NCBI GenBank assembly: GCA_017512725.1
Contig: JAFWEW010000033.1
Location: 1 to 64,000, forward strand
Reading direction: 5' to 3'
Source of the DNA: Solobacterium sp.
Lineage (GTDB): Bacteria; Bacillota_I; Bacilli_A; Erysipelotrichales; Erysipelotrichaceae
DNA length: 64,000 nt
Made by a program: the position numbers and the translations under genes. Below the pieces are notes generated by a model. That model made no database searches and was not told the origin of the DNA. It was given only the letters and a program-made list of their open reading frames with translations. Positions 32,674 to 40,138 of this stretch are shown piece by piece (within the stretch, counting starts at the first letter, position 1; each line of letters opens with the position of its first letter).

Positions 32674-33543
32674 ATGAGTACAAAAGAAATTATTAAATAC
32701 TGGAGTGAAAACTTATTCAAAATCGGCGGAATGATATTTAGTGCGATCGGTGCAATTTCGGTATTGTTTCCGCTTGCTGATATATCGCGAAATAACTTTT
32801 GGATAAGAATGCTGATGCTGTTTTTGATCGTTCTGGCTGTCTTAATATCCTCTGTTATTTATACGTACCACAACATGCATCTGAACCGTAGAACTGTGTA
32901 TTCCGAAGATAAAGCCAGCATTATTTTCGAATTCAATGATTTTGAACGGATCATAAATGAGAAATCCGACAGAGATCGTACCGTTGTTATTCCCATTAAT
33001 ACAAATCTGGAGGTTGTCGGAGACGCTTCGAAAATCAGCAAAACATCGATTCACTGGCTTTTATACGAATGCCTTCACAAGAACGGTGTTGAACTGAATA
33101 TTGATTTGCTAAGATCGGTAACCAAAAAACGTATGAGCAACCGGGGAGAAAGTTATATCGGGAGAATTGGTGACTGGTTTTATCTGACTCCGGCCGATTT
33201 GGGAATTCAGTCACATCTCAGTTTTCTACTGGTAGAAATCAATGAATATGAAAAGAAAAAAGACGGATTCTTTGCGCCAAAAGCGCTTACCAGAGAAGAC
33301 TATATACTGGGTCTGGCATCTGCACTGAAGGTTATTTTCGAGATCGTCGGACAGGAAGAAACAGTCTATATGCCTTTGATCGGAGCAGGAAATGCCAACG
33401 TGGGGAAAACGGAAGATATTCTGCTGCTGATTGAAGAAATGCTTCGTTTCTACAAAGATAAGATTCGCCAGGAGGTACATGTTGTTATCCGGGAGAAGGA
33501 CAAGAAGGAAGTCGCATTGTATCAATTGCGTGAAATTCAGTGA
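32674..33543 (+). CDS. Transmembrane ThsA-type macro-domain protein (type II Thoeris effector-like)
   Basis: A 289-residue protein. Two membrane helices lie at about 15-37 and 43-65. The rest resembles the ThsA macro (DUF6430-type) domain: VVIPINTNLEVVG, KTSIHWLLYE, LTREDYILGLASAL and the YMPLIGAGNAN glycine loop. In type II Thoeris, ThsA has this membrane-plus-macro shape and is activated by a nucleotide made by a TIR protein. No TIR gene is adjacent; three TIR-like genes lie 12.7 kb away. Start at ATG 32674 with GGGTGA upstream; an in-frame TTG at 32653 is less likely. Assignment by pattern only. Confidence 0.7.
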   Translation: MSTKEIIKYWSENLFKIGGMIFSAIGAISVLFPLADISRNNFWIRMLMLFLIVLAVLISSVIYTYHNMHLNRRTVYSEDKASIIFEFNDFERIINEKSDRDRTVVIPINTNLEVVGDASKISKTSIHWLLYECLHKNGVELNIDLLRSVTKKRMSNRGESYIGRIGDWFYLTPADLGIQSHLSFLLVEINEYEKKKDGFFAPKALTREDYILGLASALKVIFEIVGQEETVYMPLIGAGNANVGKTEDILLLIEEMLRFYKDKIRQEVHVVIREKDKKEVALYQLREIQ

Positions 33544-33634
33544 TTGTTAAAAAAGGACTGCCGCAAATTGCATTTCGGGTGATTGCTCACTCGGGCAGGA
33601 ATGATAAAAGCTTGTTTATGTGGAGGATTTAACA

Positions 33635-33838
33635 ATGCGTTCTGACGAGTATAAGCCCATTTATCTGATCATGGTGTCTGCGGACAATAACAATAATAAG
33701 TACTATCGCATGACCCCTGACGGAAATGGACAGACATGGACCGCAGAATTTGGCCGTGTTGGTGCGAACTGCCAGAAAAAGAATTATCCGCTGAGTTTAT
33801 GGGATAAGAAATACAGAGAAGGCTATAAAAACATTTAA
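33635..33838 (+). CDS. Truncated WGR-domain protein
   Basis: A 67-residue protein consisting of most of a WGR domain (YLIMVSADNNNNKYYRM, then WTAEFGRVGANCQKKNYPL). The frame ends within the KKY-GY stretch near the end of the domain. Family members continue into a longer protein, so the 3-prime part appears deleted. GGAGG lies 8 bases before the ATG. It ends 103 bp before the convergent brxL remnant. Confidence 0.6.
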   Translation: MRSDEYKPIYLIMVSADNNNNKYYRMTPDGNGQTWTAEFGRVGANCQKKNYPLSLWDKKYREGYKNI

Positions 33839-33839
33839 T

Positions 33840-33941
33840 GTTCGATCATATCCATCCAGTTCATACCCGCCCCAGATTGCCATTTCTTTCTGTGTACCAT
33901 CCGGCATTGTTACAATCTGCTTCAGAAAACCTTTACCGTTT
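33840..33941 (-). other. Coding remnant at the WGR-brxL junction
   Basis: On the minus strand one frame encodes WQALKNGKGFLKQIVTMPDG followed by KEMAIWGGYELDGYD, which looks like genuine protein text. It has no start, is out of frame with brxL and runs into the WGR gene. It is probably the leftover of another gene brought in by the deletion that shortened brxL. Confidence 0.35.
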
Positions 33942-35288
33942 TTAAGTGCTTGCCAAACCAGAGAAGGTTCTGGTTACCGCTATCGTATCTCTGGTATTAA
34001 AGTTTCTGTTTAACTCAAAATACTGATTATACGAATTTGTGAAATCGTATTTCCGCATGGCATGGCAGAACTCTGAGAAGCAGTCTGAAATCAGGCCATA
34101 CCGCTTTGTAAACAGCTCTGACCGCAGTTTCGGTGTCTCCCAGCCAGGAAGATATGCATGGATCCGGTCAAAGAATGCCGAGTCATTATTAAAAGCATCC
34201 GGGAACGGTTCAAATAAATTGGTAGTACGCATCATGTCCGAAACACTGCGGAAGGTATTTCCCTCAAAGGCAATTGAAGCATCGGAACTGATTGAATCAG
34301 CTCCGCGGGCAAAGCTTCCGTTTGCCATATAATTCTTCATGATCTGAACCATATCGCCGGATGCCTGCGTAATGCCTGCTACTTCATCAAATGCGATACA
34401 GTCCCAGTTGCCTACCAGTCCGATTCTTCTGGATGACATGTTGTAAAACATGTTTGAAACCGTTGTAGTACCGCTGGACATCAGGATTGAATAAGGGGAT
34501 AACTCACTGTAAACATGTGATTTACCAGTTCCTCTTGGCCCCAGCTCGACGAGGTTGTAATTCTTCTGAATAAACGGAACAAAGCGCAGGAGATAGTGCA
34601 TCTTTTCTTTCTCTTTTAATTGTTCCGGTTCATAACCGGCAGACCGCAGCAATAAATCCTTCCATTCTTCCTTTGTGAACCGATTGCGGGACTCTTTTAT
34701 TTCATCCAGATCCAGATTCGGCATCTGAATTGGTTTAAGCGAAGAAATCATGAAAGGAGAATCGTATTTCGACTTCTTCTTTTTCAGCTTCTTCTTTTTC
34801 TTCTGATTACCAAAAATATCCTCTTCGTACTCATCCTCTTCCGTTTCTCTGCCGTCCAGACCGACATAATCGATTTTCAGAATGCACCAGATGCCACCAA
34901 TCAGAAGCTTTTCATTATGAACAACAAGATCCGATGGTACTTCAAACGGATCCATTCTGAGATTGGTAAATCGGGCTACATATTTATCTTCTTTATCATC
35001 AAAGATAACAGTGATCTTATCGATAATCGTATACTGCCCGTTTTCCTTGATTTTCGATTTTACATATTCGCTTTGATCCGGGCGGACATAGTTTTCACTG
35101 AGAATACGCTTGATTTTTGTCAGTCCGGCATCGATGACATCTTCATCATCGGTCGCACAGTACATACCCAAAAGATATTCCAGTACATATGTCGGAACAT
35201 TTGCGCCCTTTTTCATTAGACTGGTCAGATCTTTTCGGACTACCTTACCTGGAAAAGCATCCAGTATCTTAGCGTCTAATTCATCCAT
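33942..35288 (-). CDS. brxL: BREX BrxL, C-terminally truncated
   Basis: A 448-residue product beginning as normal BrxL (MDELDAKILDAFPGKVVRKD) with the AAA+ Walker A ELGPRGTGKSHVYSEL near residue 250. Complete BrxL is about 680 residues and ends in a Lon-like domain. Here homology stops near RTFSGL and three foreign residues precede the stop, so the protease-like end is lost. AGGAGGG precedes the ATG. In complete type 1 BREX loci brxL lies downstream of brxC, pglX and pglZ; here pglX and pglZ are absent. Non-functional remnant is likely. Confidence 0.82.
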   Translation of the reverse strand: MDELDAKILDAFPGKVVRKDLTSLMKKGANVPTYVLEYLLGMYCATDDEDVIDAGLTKIKRILSENYVRPDQSEYVKSKIKENGQYTIIDKITVIFDDKEDKYVARFTNLRMDPFEVPSDLVVHNEKLLIGGIWCILKIDYVGLDGRETEEDEYEEDIFGNQKKKKKLKKKKSKYDSPFMISSLKPIQMPNLDLDEIKESRNRFTKEEWKDLLLRSAGYEPEQLKEKEKMHYLLRFVPFIQKNYNLVELGPRGTGKSHVYSELSPYSILMSSGTTTVSNMFYNMSSRRIGLVGNWDCIAFDEVAGITQASGDMVQIMKNYMANGSFARGADSISSDASIAFEGNTFRSVSDMMRTTNLFEPFPDAFNNDSAFFDRIHAYLPGWETPKLRSELFTKRYGLISDCFSEFCHAMRKYDFTNSYNQYFELNRNFNTRDTIAVTRTFSGLAST

Positions 35289-35447
35289 TTATATGCCCTC
35301 CTGTAAATATTCAGCTCTTCTCAAACAATTTCGATATTCCAAAATCTCCAACACCAATTCTGTGCTGCCTGATTCCCCAAAATGGGCAAGTAATGCATCC
35401 ATATTTGCAAAATTACTTAATTGGAATCTTTTGGTAGATACATTCAT
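35289..35447 (-). CDS. 52-residue remnant upstream of brxL
   Basis: A short frame (MNVSTKRFQLSNFANMDALL at its start, ending EYLQEGI) stops with a TAA directly adjoining the brxL ATG. Its helical, charged text looks like a genuine C-terminus, and the overlap with the brxL ribosome site suggests it is the end of the gene that once preceded brxL, possibly a pglZ end. No start signal is visible. Confidence 0.35.
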   Translation of the reverse strand: MNVSTKRFQLSNFANMDALLAHFGESGSTELVLEILEYRNCLRRAEYLQEGI

Positions 35448-35489
35448 TCAGACTTTCATTGTGCGATAATGCACCGGTTCATTAAAATC

Positions 35490-36524
35490 TTATAATTTCG
35501 ACATTTCCATCCGATGAATCCCAAACAAGGTCATCCGGGATGGAAGGAATCGTAGTGAAAGCCTTGTATCAAATCTTCCGATAATCTTGGAAAAGTCATT
35601 TCCGATTACTTTAACGATCGAGTCTACATCTTCCTGGGATGTCACCATGACCCAGACTCTTCCGCGGCATTTTGTTCCAAGTTCCTGAACAACAGACTGT
35701 AAGTTGAGCATCAGGTTTACGTCGGAACCAATGTACTGGCCGACTTCGTCAATCATGAAAATCAGTCGGAAGTCTTTTCCCTTTGAGAATACATATTCTT
35801 TTATTTCATCGGTCAGCTGATCGATACTTAATTCATTGGTTTCTACACCGTTAAACCAGTTTCTTGCCGCATTTTCGGAGAAGACATTAATCGATGTGAG
35901 AGCTTCTACGACATCATCTTCAAAAAAGGAAAATGCATCTCTGGAATCATTCCAGGAAGCTCCATGAATTTCTTCAAATTTTGATTTGAATTCATCGTAT
36001 TTTCCAAACTTATCTAATTGTTTTTCCAGTTTTGCGACTTTCAGATCATCACCATAGTAGCCGCGATAGTCATAAAAGACTTTCGCGAATATTCGCATGA
36101 TAACCGTCTTGTTTTTTTCAATCGATCCAATCGAATCAATATCAAACAGGATTGTGTCGGTAGGAACCGAAGCGCACCGTTCAATCATCGCAAACATCAT
36201 TGGATCATCAAACTTATCCTGGAAATATTCCAGTGTCTTTTTCCCGGCAACCTCTTTATTCGACAGGAGGAATGACAGCATTTTTAAGAAATGCGATTTA
36301 CCACTCCCAAAGAATCCGGAAATCCAGACGCCCATTTTTTCCGTCGGTACATCCAGTGATTTCTCATATCGATCATAGAAATTATCAAAATGTTTCCGCA
36401 GCTCCCTGGTAACGACGTATTCTTCCAGCTCCTGCTTCAGAATTTCTTCGTTACTGGTATTCATCTTGATTACGCCATTGATATCACGATTGATATCGTT
36501 CTTGAACATATTCTTAATAAGCAT
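35490..36524 (-). CDS. brxC: BREX BrxC, N-terminal fragment
   Basis: The 344-residue product is the N-terminal third of BrxC, a large P-loop ATPase of about 1200 residues. It starts normally (MLIKNMFKNDINRDINGVIK) with AGGAG upstream, has Walker A WISGFFGSGKSHFLK near residue 70 and Walker B FMIDEVGQYIG near 260, then stops after FDTRLSL with an unrelated tail. The rest of brxC, pglX and pglZ are missing. brxA and brxB are also absent upstream. The locus is a scar of a phage-defence BREX system. Confidence 0.82.
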   Translation of the reverse strand: MLIKNMFKNDINRDINGVIKMNTSNEEILKQELEEYVVTRELRKHFDNFYDRYEKSLDVPTEKMGVWISGFFGSGKSHFLKMLSFLLSNKEVAGKKTLEYFQDKFDDPMMFAMIERCASVPTDTILFDIDSIGSIEKNKTVIMRIFAKVFYDYRGYYGDDLKVAKLEKQLDKFGKYDEFKSKFEEIHGASWNDSRDAFSFFEDDVVEALTSINVFSENAARNWFNGVETNELSIDQLTDEIKEYVFSKGKDFRLIFMIDEVGQYIGSDVNLMLNLQSVVQELGTKCRGRVWVMVTSQEDVDSIVKVIGNDFSKIIGRFDTRLSLRFLPSRMTLFGIHRMEMSKL

Positions 36525-36582
36525 GATCTCAGTCTCCTATACAATTGCGAATTCCTATTCTTTCTTCCAGAACAGCTTATGG

Positions 36583-36852
36583 ATCATTACAGATGATGCA
36601 GAGAAAGAATTAAATCATAGAATTTTACGAAACCTGCAATACCTGGATCCTGATAATCCGGGTGTTTAGTGCCTGGAATACTGGCGGCAAATAATCAGTT
36701 CTTATCTTTCATATGTTGTAGATATCGGTGGAAAAAACCTTTTAGCGGACGGAACAGTTTATAAAGGTGAATTTGAAGATAGTGTATTAAACGGCGCTGC
36801 GGAAATTATCTACGCAAATAAAGATGTCTATTCTGGAGAAGTAAATAATTAT
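36583..36852 (+). pseudogene. 5-prime part of the MORN gene, interrupted
   Basis: In the frame of the MORN gene, coding-like text (NHRILRNLQYLDPDNPG) is interrupted by a TAG at 36667-36669, then continues open through LEYWRQIISSYLSYVVDIGG and another MORN unit (DGTVYKGEFEDSVLNG) to the ATG at 36853. No ATG, GTG or TTG lies in that 61-codon stretch. A nonsense mutation in a longer gene, or 5-prime truncation, explains this. The left boundary is approximate. Confidence 0.5.
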
Positions 36853-37311
36853 ATGCGAAATGGCGACGGGAAATACACCTGGAGCAGCGGCGAAGTATAT
36901 TCTGGAAAATGGGAAGATGATTCCATGAGCGGCGAAGGTATTTTAACTGCTGCAGATGGGACAGTTTATACGGCAACTTTTACGGATAATCATATTGAAG
37001 GCGAAGCAACAATCAAATATTCCAATAATGATGAATATACCGGAGAAATAAAAAATAATTTGAAATCCGGGACGGGAGTATATGTATGGGAGAATGGAGA
37101 GTTCTATACCGGAAATTGGTCTAATGATGTTATGTCCGGAGAAGGTATTTATTATTATTCATCAAATACAGAGGGTTCTCGTTTAATTGGTGAGTTTAAA
37201 AATGGAAAACCCAGCGGGGTATTAGTTTATTATGACGAAACTGGGACTCCGTATTTAACTACTTGGAATAGTACCGGATGTGTTTCGGTGGAGGAATATG
37301 ATGGCAGATGA
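36853..37311 (+). CDS. MORN-repeat protein
   Basis: A 152-residue product of about six MORN repeats (for example GDGKYTWSSGEVYSGKW and GTGVYVWENGEFYTGNW). MORN repeats form elongated beta-hairpin strips and usually mediate membrane or protein contacts. The repeat-coding frame extends upstream without a usable start, so this is probably the intact 3-prime part of a broken gene. It overlaps the HxsA-like start by 11 bp, indicating translational coupling. Confidence 0.7.
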   Translation: MRNGDGKYTWSSGEVYSGKWEDDSMSGEGILTAADGTVYTATFTDNHIEGEATIKYSNNDEYTGEIKNNLKSGTGVYVWENGEFYTGNWSNDVMSGEGIYYYSSNTEGSRLIGEFKNGKPSGVLVYYDETGTPYLTTWNSTGCVSVEEYDGR

Positions 37312-37849
37312 TCTGAAGTTCCCAACATTTAATAAACATATAAATGATTTCCTGATGGATGAAGAAGGAAATATCACAAGGAATAAAGTATTGATGGTTG
37401 GATCAATGATGATTTTGATGACCCTTTTCATGATGACGGATGTGTATGCAAAACATAGATCACACTCATCGCATCGTTCTCATAGTTCTCATAGCTCCCA
37501 TTCCTCACATAGTTCTGGCGGTGGAGGTCATTCTTCGCATTCTTCCCATTCCTCACATTCCTCTCATTCTTCTCATTCGTCGCATTCCAACCATTCAAAC
37601 CATGCTTCACATTCAAATCATGGTTCTCATGCAAATGTTGCTACACCAACACCGGCACCCACACCAACGCCAACTCCGGTGGTAAGACATTCCAATATTG
37701 CTGTCAGCCCAGCTGACGTGAAGGTTCCTCAGACAGTTCAGTCGAATTTTAGAAGCTTAAATGTTGCAAATGCATCCGCACCATCGGCAGCAACTACAGG
37801 TCAAACTCCAGATTTTGTTGATGCATTCAATAAAACAAAATCGAATTAA
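37301..37849 (+). CDS. His-Xaa-Ser repeat protein (HxsA-like)
   Basis: A 182-residue protein. A hydrophobic segment near 24-44 ends in VYA and could be a signal peptide or anchor. It is followed by about 60 residues of His-Ser-Ser triplets with a GGGG break, a Thr-Pro linker and a hydrophilic tail. The triplet tract closely resembles HxsA of the HXS system, in which radical SAM proteins HxsB and HxsC and HxsD are encoded nearby. None of those genes is in the window, so it is an orphan or part of a decayed cluster. Start at 37301 gives GGAGG a 6-base spacing. Confidence 0.65.
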   Translation: MADDLKFPTFNKHINDFLMDEEGNITRNKVLMVGSMMILMTLFMMTDVYAKHRSHSSHRSHSSHSSHSSHSSGGGGHSSHSSHSSHSSHSSHSSHSNHSNHASHSNHGSHANVATPTPAPTPTPTPVVRHSNIAVSPADVKVPQTVQSNFRSLNVANASAPSAATTGQTPDFVDAFNKTKSN

Positions 37850-38434
37850 AAGAATCTTTCGTATAAAAGATGAAATGGATTTGACAATGCCAAGTATTAA
37901 CCGCTGGGCTTTTCCTGTGGTTTCAAAAGGTTCATTTCTGCGTAATAAGGGTCTGAGAAGCAACCTATGCTGCGAAACGAAAATACTATCTCGAATACTT
38001 CAAACTAAGAATAGAGGAAAAACACATGCACTTCGTTAAGATTTTGGAAATATCGTCAATCTCGCATTTGCCGCTTTCTATATATTATATAAGCATGACC
38101 GCACTGTATTTAATAGAAACAGTATTTTACTAATTTTCGGAACCTTCGGAGCGTATTAATAATAATTCGCTGTCATGGTCTGCAGAAAAACACCACTCGG
38201 AGTCCGACGAAAATCACTGTTTAAGGTCTGTTGAAATCAATCGCTTATTTGTGTAAGTTAACCATCTAAAGTAAGACATGCCTGTTGCACAGGGCAAAAA
38301 TAGGATTTCGGAAAATTCCAAGCGAGATTTATAAAAGAATCGGAAAATTCGGAGCGACTTTGGGTATAATATCGGAAAAATCAGAGCGAGTTAGCACTGG
38401 AAATCCTTCAATACCCTCCTCATCCCTTCGAGGG
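37850..38434. other. Gene-poor region with mobile-element remnants
   Basis: No convincing gene is present. The left half is AT-rich with scattered stops. At 38134-38155 a single motif (TTTTCGGAACCTTCGGAGCG) resembles the repeat units, and the second three-unit array lies at 38306-38393. The segment could be an internally deleted IS retaining both ends. Confidence 0.45.
38306..38393. repeat. Three-unit repeat array, 32-bp period (copy 2)
   Basis: Units start at 38306, 38338 and 38370. Unit 1 and unit 2 are identical to those of copy 1 over 24 bp, and unit 3 differs at three positions. The 8-bp gaps differ between copies while the period is kept, so the spacing itself is under constraint. The array ends in GCGAGTTAGCA, copy 1 in GCGAGTTTGCA. 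Confidence 0.8.
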
Positions 38435-38809
38435 TTATTTATCTTTCTTTTTGAGAATCTGTTTTGTTAATTTTTTATCGAATGTTAATACGTTTTCGTT
38501 TAGTACAACAGCTCTCGCAACAAGAATACAATCCACATAATCTAGATTTGTGGAACCAAACAGATCGAGAGCTGACAGTATTACCGGTTTATCTGAGATA
38601 TCGATCTCATCTAACAATACTCGTATCGTATCAGCAATTTCTTTTCGCTCACATTCATAAACGCCACTTAAAACATACACAACTTCAGCCATTACTTCCG
38701 GAATTGTATATGCGCCGTTTTTTATTGCTTTTTCAACCGTTTCTGCCTGTTCTTCAATGTCGTTAAGAAGATATCTCAGAATCGCATTTGCATCCAGAAG
38801 ATTATTCAT
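38435..38809 (-). CDS. PIN-domain toxin (VapC-like)
   Basis: A 124-residue PIN-domain RNase. The conserved acids are in LLDANAILRYLL (first Asp), MAEVVYVL (Glu) and LDYVDCILVA (Asp), with FDKKL near the end. It overlaps the preceding antitoxin gene by 8 bp, the usual order for type II modules. Such toxins cleave tRNA or rRNA when released. The frame appears intact. Confidence 0.85.
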   Translation of the reverse strand: MNNLLDANAILRYLLNDIEEQAETVEKAIKNGAYTIPEVMAEVVYVLSGVYECERKEIADTIRVLLDEIDISDKPVILSALDLFGSTNLDYVDCILVARAVVLNENVLTFDKKLTKQILKKKDK

Positions 38810-39074
38810 GTTTTATTGCCATCGCTTTCATAAACGCTTCTTTTTCGCTTTGCCGTAATTGTTCTGACGCTCTTTTTCTCAACAGACCGCGTGCAGATCT
38901 TTCGGAAGAATTATAGTCTCTTGGTACAAACGGAAAACCTTTTACCTTAATACTTTGATTTGCGAAGATCCGAACTGCTTCCGCAAAGGATGTCCCGAGA
39001 TTCTTATATACATTTTCGACCGATTCTTTGACTTCAGAATCCATTCTGATTTGTACAACTGCTTCTTTTGCCAT
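38802..39074 (-). CDS. RelB/DinJ-family antitoxin
   Basis: A 90-residue protein with an N-terminal ribbon-helix-helix (VVQIRMDSEVKESVENVYKN, then SFAEAVRIFANQS) typical of RelB/DinJ antitoxins, and a charged C-terminus that would wrap the toxin. It precedes and overlaps the PIN toxin gene by 8 bp and should repress the shared promoter. A RelB antitoxin paired with a PIN toxin, not RelE, is a mixed combination that occurs in Bacillota. Confidence 0.85.
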   Translation of the reverse strand: MAKEAVVQIRMDSEVKESVENVYKNLGTSFAEAVRIFANQSIKVKGFPFVPRDYNSSERSARGLLRKRASEQLRQSEKEAFMKAMAIKHE

Positions 39075-39249
39075 TATTAAAGCCTCTTTCTATTACAATC
39101 GTATTATCATGTATTACATTCGTCAACTCATTCTTCCGTCGCTTTTGTGGAATTCTTCCCTCTTAGTCCCGGTGTAATAATTCATGTTTTGAAACCTGAA
39201 AAAGGCAACATTGGAAATAGCCTGAGAAAATTTCTGTTAGCCTTCTAAT

Positions 39250-39289
39250 TTAAAAACACCGCAGTGGAATGTTGATCCATCACGGTGTT
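39250..39289 (-). terminator. Rho-independent terminator of ksgA operon
   Basis: A stem of at least 7 bp (AACACCG with CGGTGTT) is followed on the minus strand by five T residues, just past the ksgA stop. It ends the tatD-rnmV-ksgA run, so ispE is not cotranscribed with it. Confidence 0.75.
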
Positions 39290-39295
39290 CTTTTG

Positions 39296-40138
39296 TTATC
39301 GTTCCTTTATAGCTTCTAACAATTGTTCAAACGCCGGCACATCCAGTTCCTGTGCTCTTACCCCCGGTTCAAGCCCGGCTTTTTCGATAAGAGCTGCGGC
39401 TGTTTCTGCACTGCCGGTATATTCTTTCAGGTTATTGTAGAGAGTCTTTCTTCGCTGCTGGAACGAAGCCCGTACCAGTTCAAAGAACTGCGGATCTGTG
39501 ACTGCGCCAGGTTTTCGATGGAACTGAATGATGGCACTGTCTACTTTGGGAGCTGGTGAAAACGCCGTGCGCGGTACCGTAAACAGTTTCTTCACATCAT
39601 ACAGATACTGGCTTTCTACCGACATTGCACTGTATTCCGGTGTGCCCGGTGCTGCACTGAAGCGGTCACCAACTTCTTTCTGTACCATAACCGTGATGTA
39701 TTCCACGGATGCAGGACCTTCAAACAGTTTGAACAGGATCGGAGTCGTCACATAGTACGGCAGATTGGCACAGACACTGACGGTACCATATTTTTCTTCC
39801 AGTTCCTTTACCGATCCTTCCAGATCACATTCCAGGAAATCCTGCAGGATGATCTCGATGTTGGGATACTCTGCCAGTTCGGTTTCCAGTACCGGTACCA
39901 GCCGCGCATCGACTTCGTAACACCGTACGTGCTGACTGAGAAGCGCTAACTGTTCGGTTAACGAACCGATACCCGGGCCGATCTCAATGACCGCCCCTTC
40001 ACAGTGGGAAGCCTGGGCAGCTCTGGCTACTACGGAGACATCAATCAGAAAATTCTGCCCGTAGTTTTTCTTTGCGCGCAGTCCATAGGTATTCAGTATT
40101 TCCCGGGTTCTTGCGACACTCGCAATCGGTTTATTCAT
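39296..40138 (-). CDS. ksgA: 16S rRNA adenine-1518/1519 dimethyltransferase
   Basis: KsgA (RsmA) dimethylates two adjacent adenines in the 3-prime hairpin of 16S rRNA during small-subunit assembly. The 280-residue protein has the KKNYGQNFLID start, the SAM-binding VIEIGPGIGSLT, the catalytic ANLPYYVTTPILFKL and the RTAFSPAPKVDS motif. Its start overlaps the rnmV end by 8 bp. A terminator follows directly. Confidence 0.97.
   Translation of the reverse strand: MNKPIASVARTREILNTYGLRAKKNYGQNFLIDVSVVARAAQASHCEGAVIEIGPGIGSLTEQLALLSQHVRCYEVDARLVPVLETELAEYPNIEIILQDFLECDLEGSVKELEEKYGTVSVCANLPYYVTTPILFKLFEGPASVEYITVMVQKEVGDRFSAAPGTPEYSAMSVESQYLYDVKKLFTVPRTAFSPAPKVDSAIIQFHRKPGAVTDPQFFELVRASFQQRRKTLYNNLKEYTGSAETAAALIEKAGLEPGVRAQELDVPAFEQLLEAIKER

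Noticed and set aside
32674-33543. Complete type II Thoeris operon
   Set aside because: No ThsB-like TIR gene lies next to the macro-domain gene; the nearest TIR genes are 12.7 kb away with a different architecture. Kept as a hypothesis only.
36018-36412. Several plus-strand frames of 70-93 codons antisense to brxC
   Set aside because: They lack ribosome sites and overlap a frame with clear Walker motifs.
33942-36524. Functional BREX system
   Set aside because: pglX, pglZ, brxA and brxB are absent and both remaining genes are truncated.
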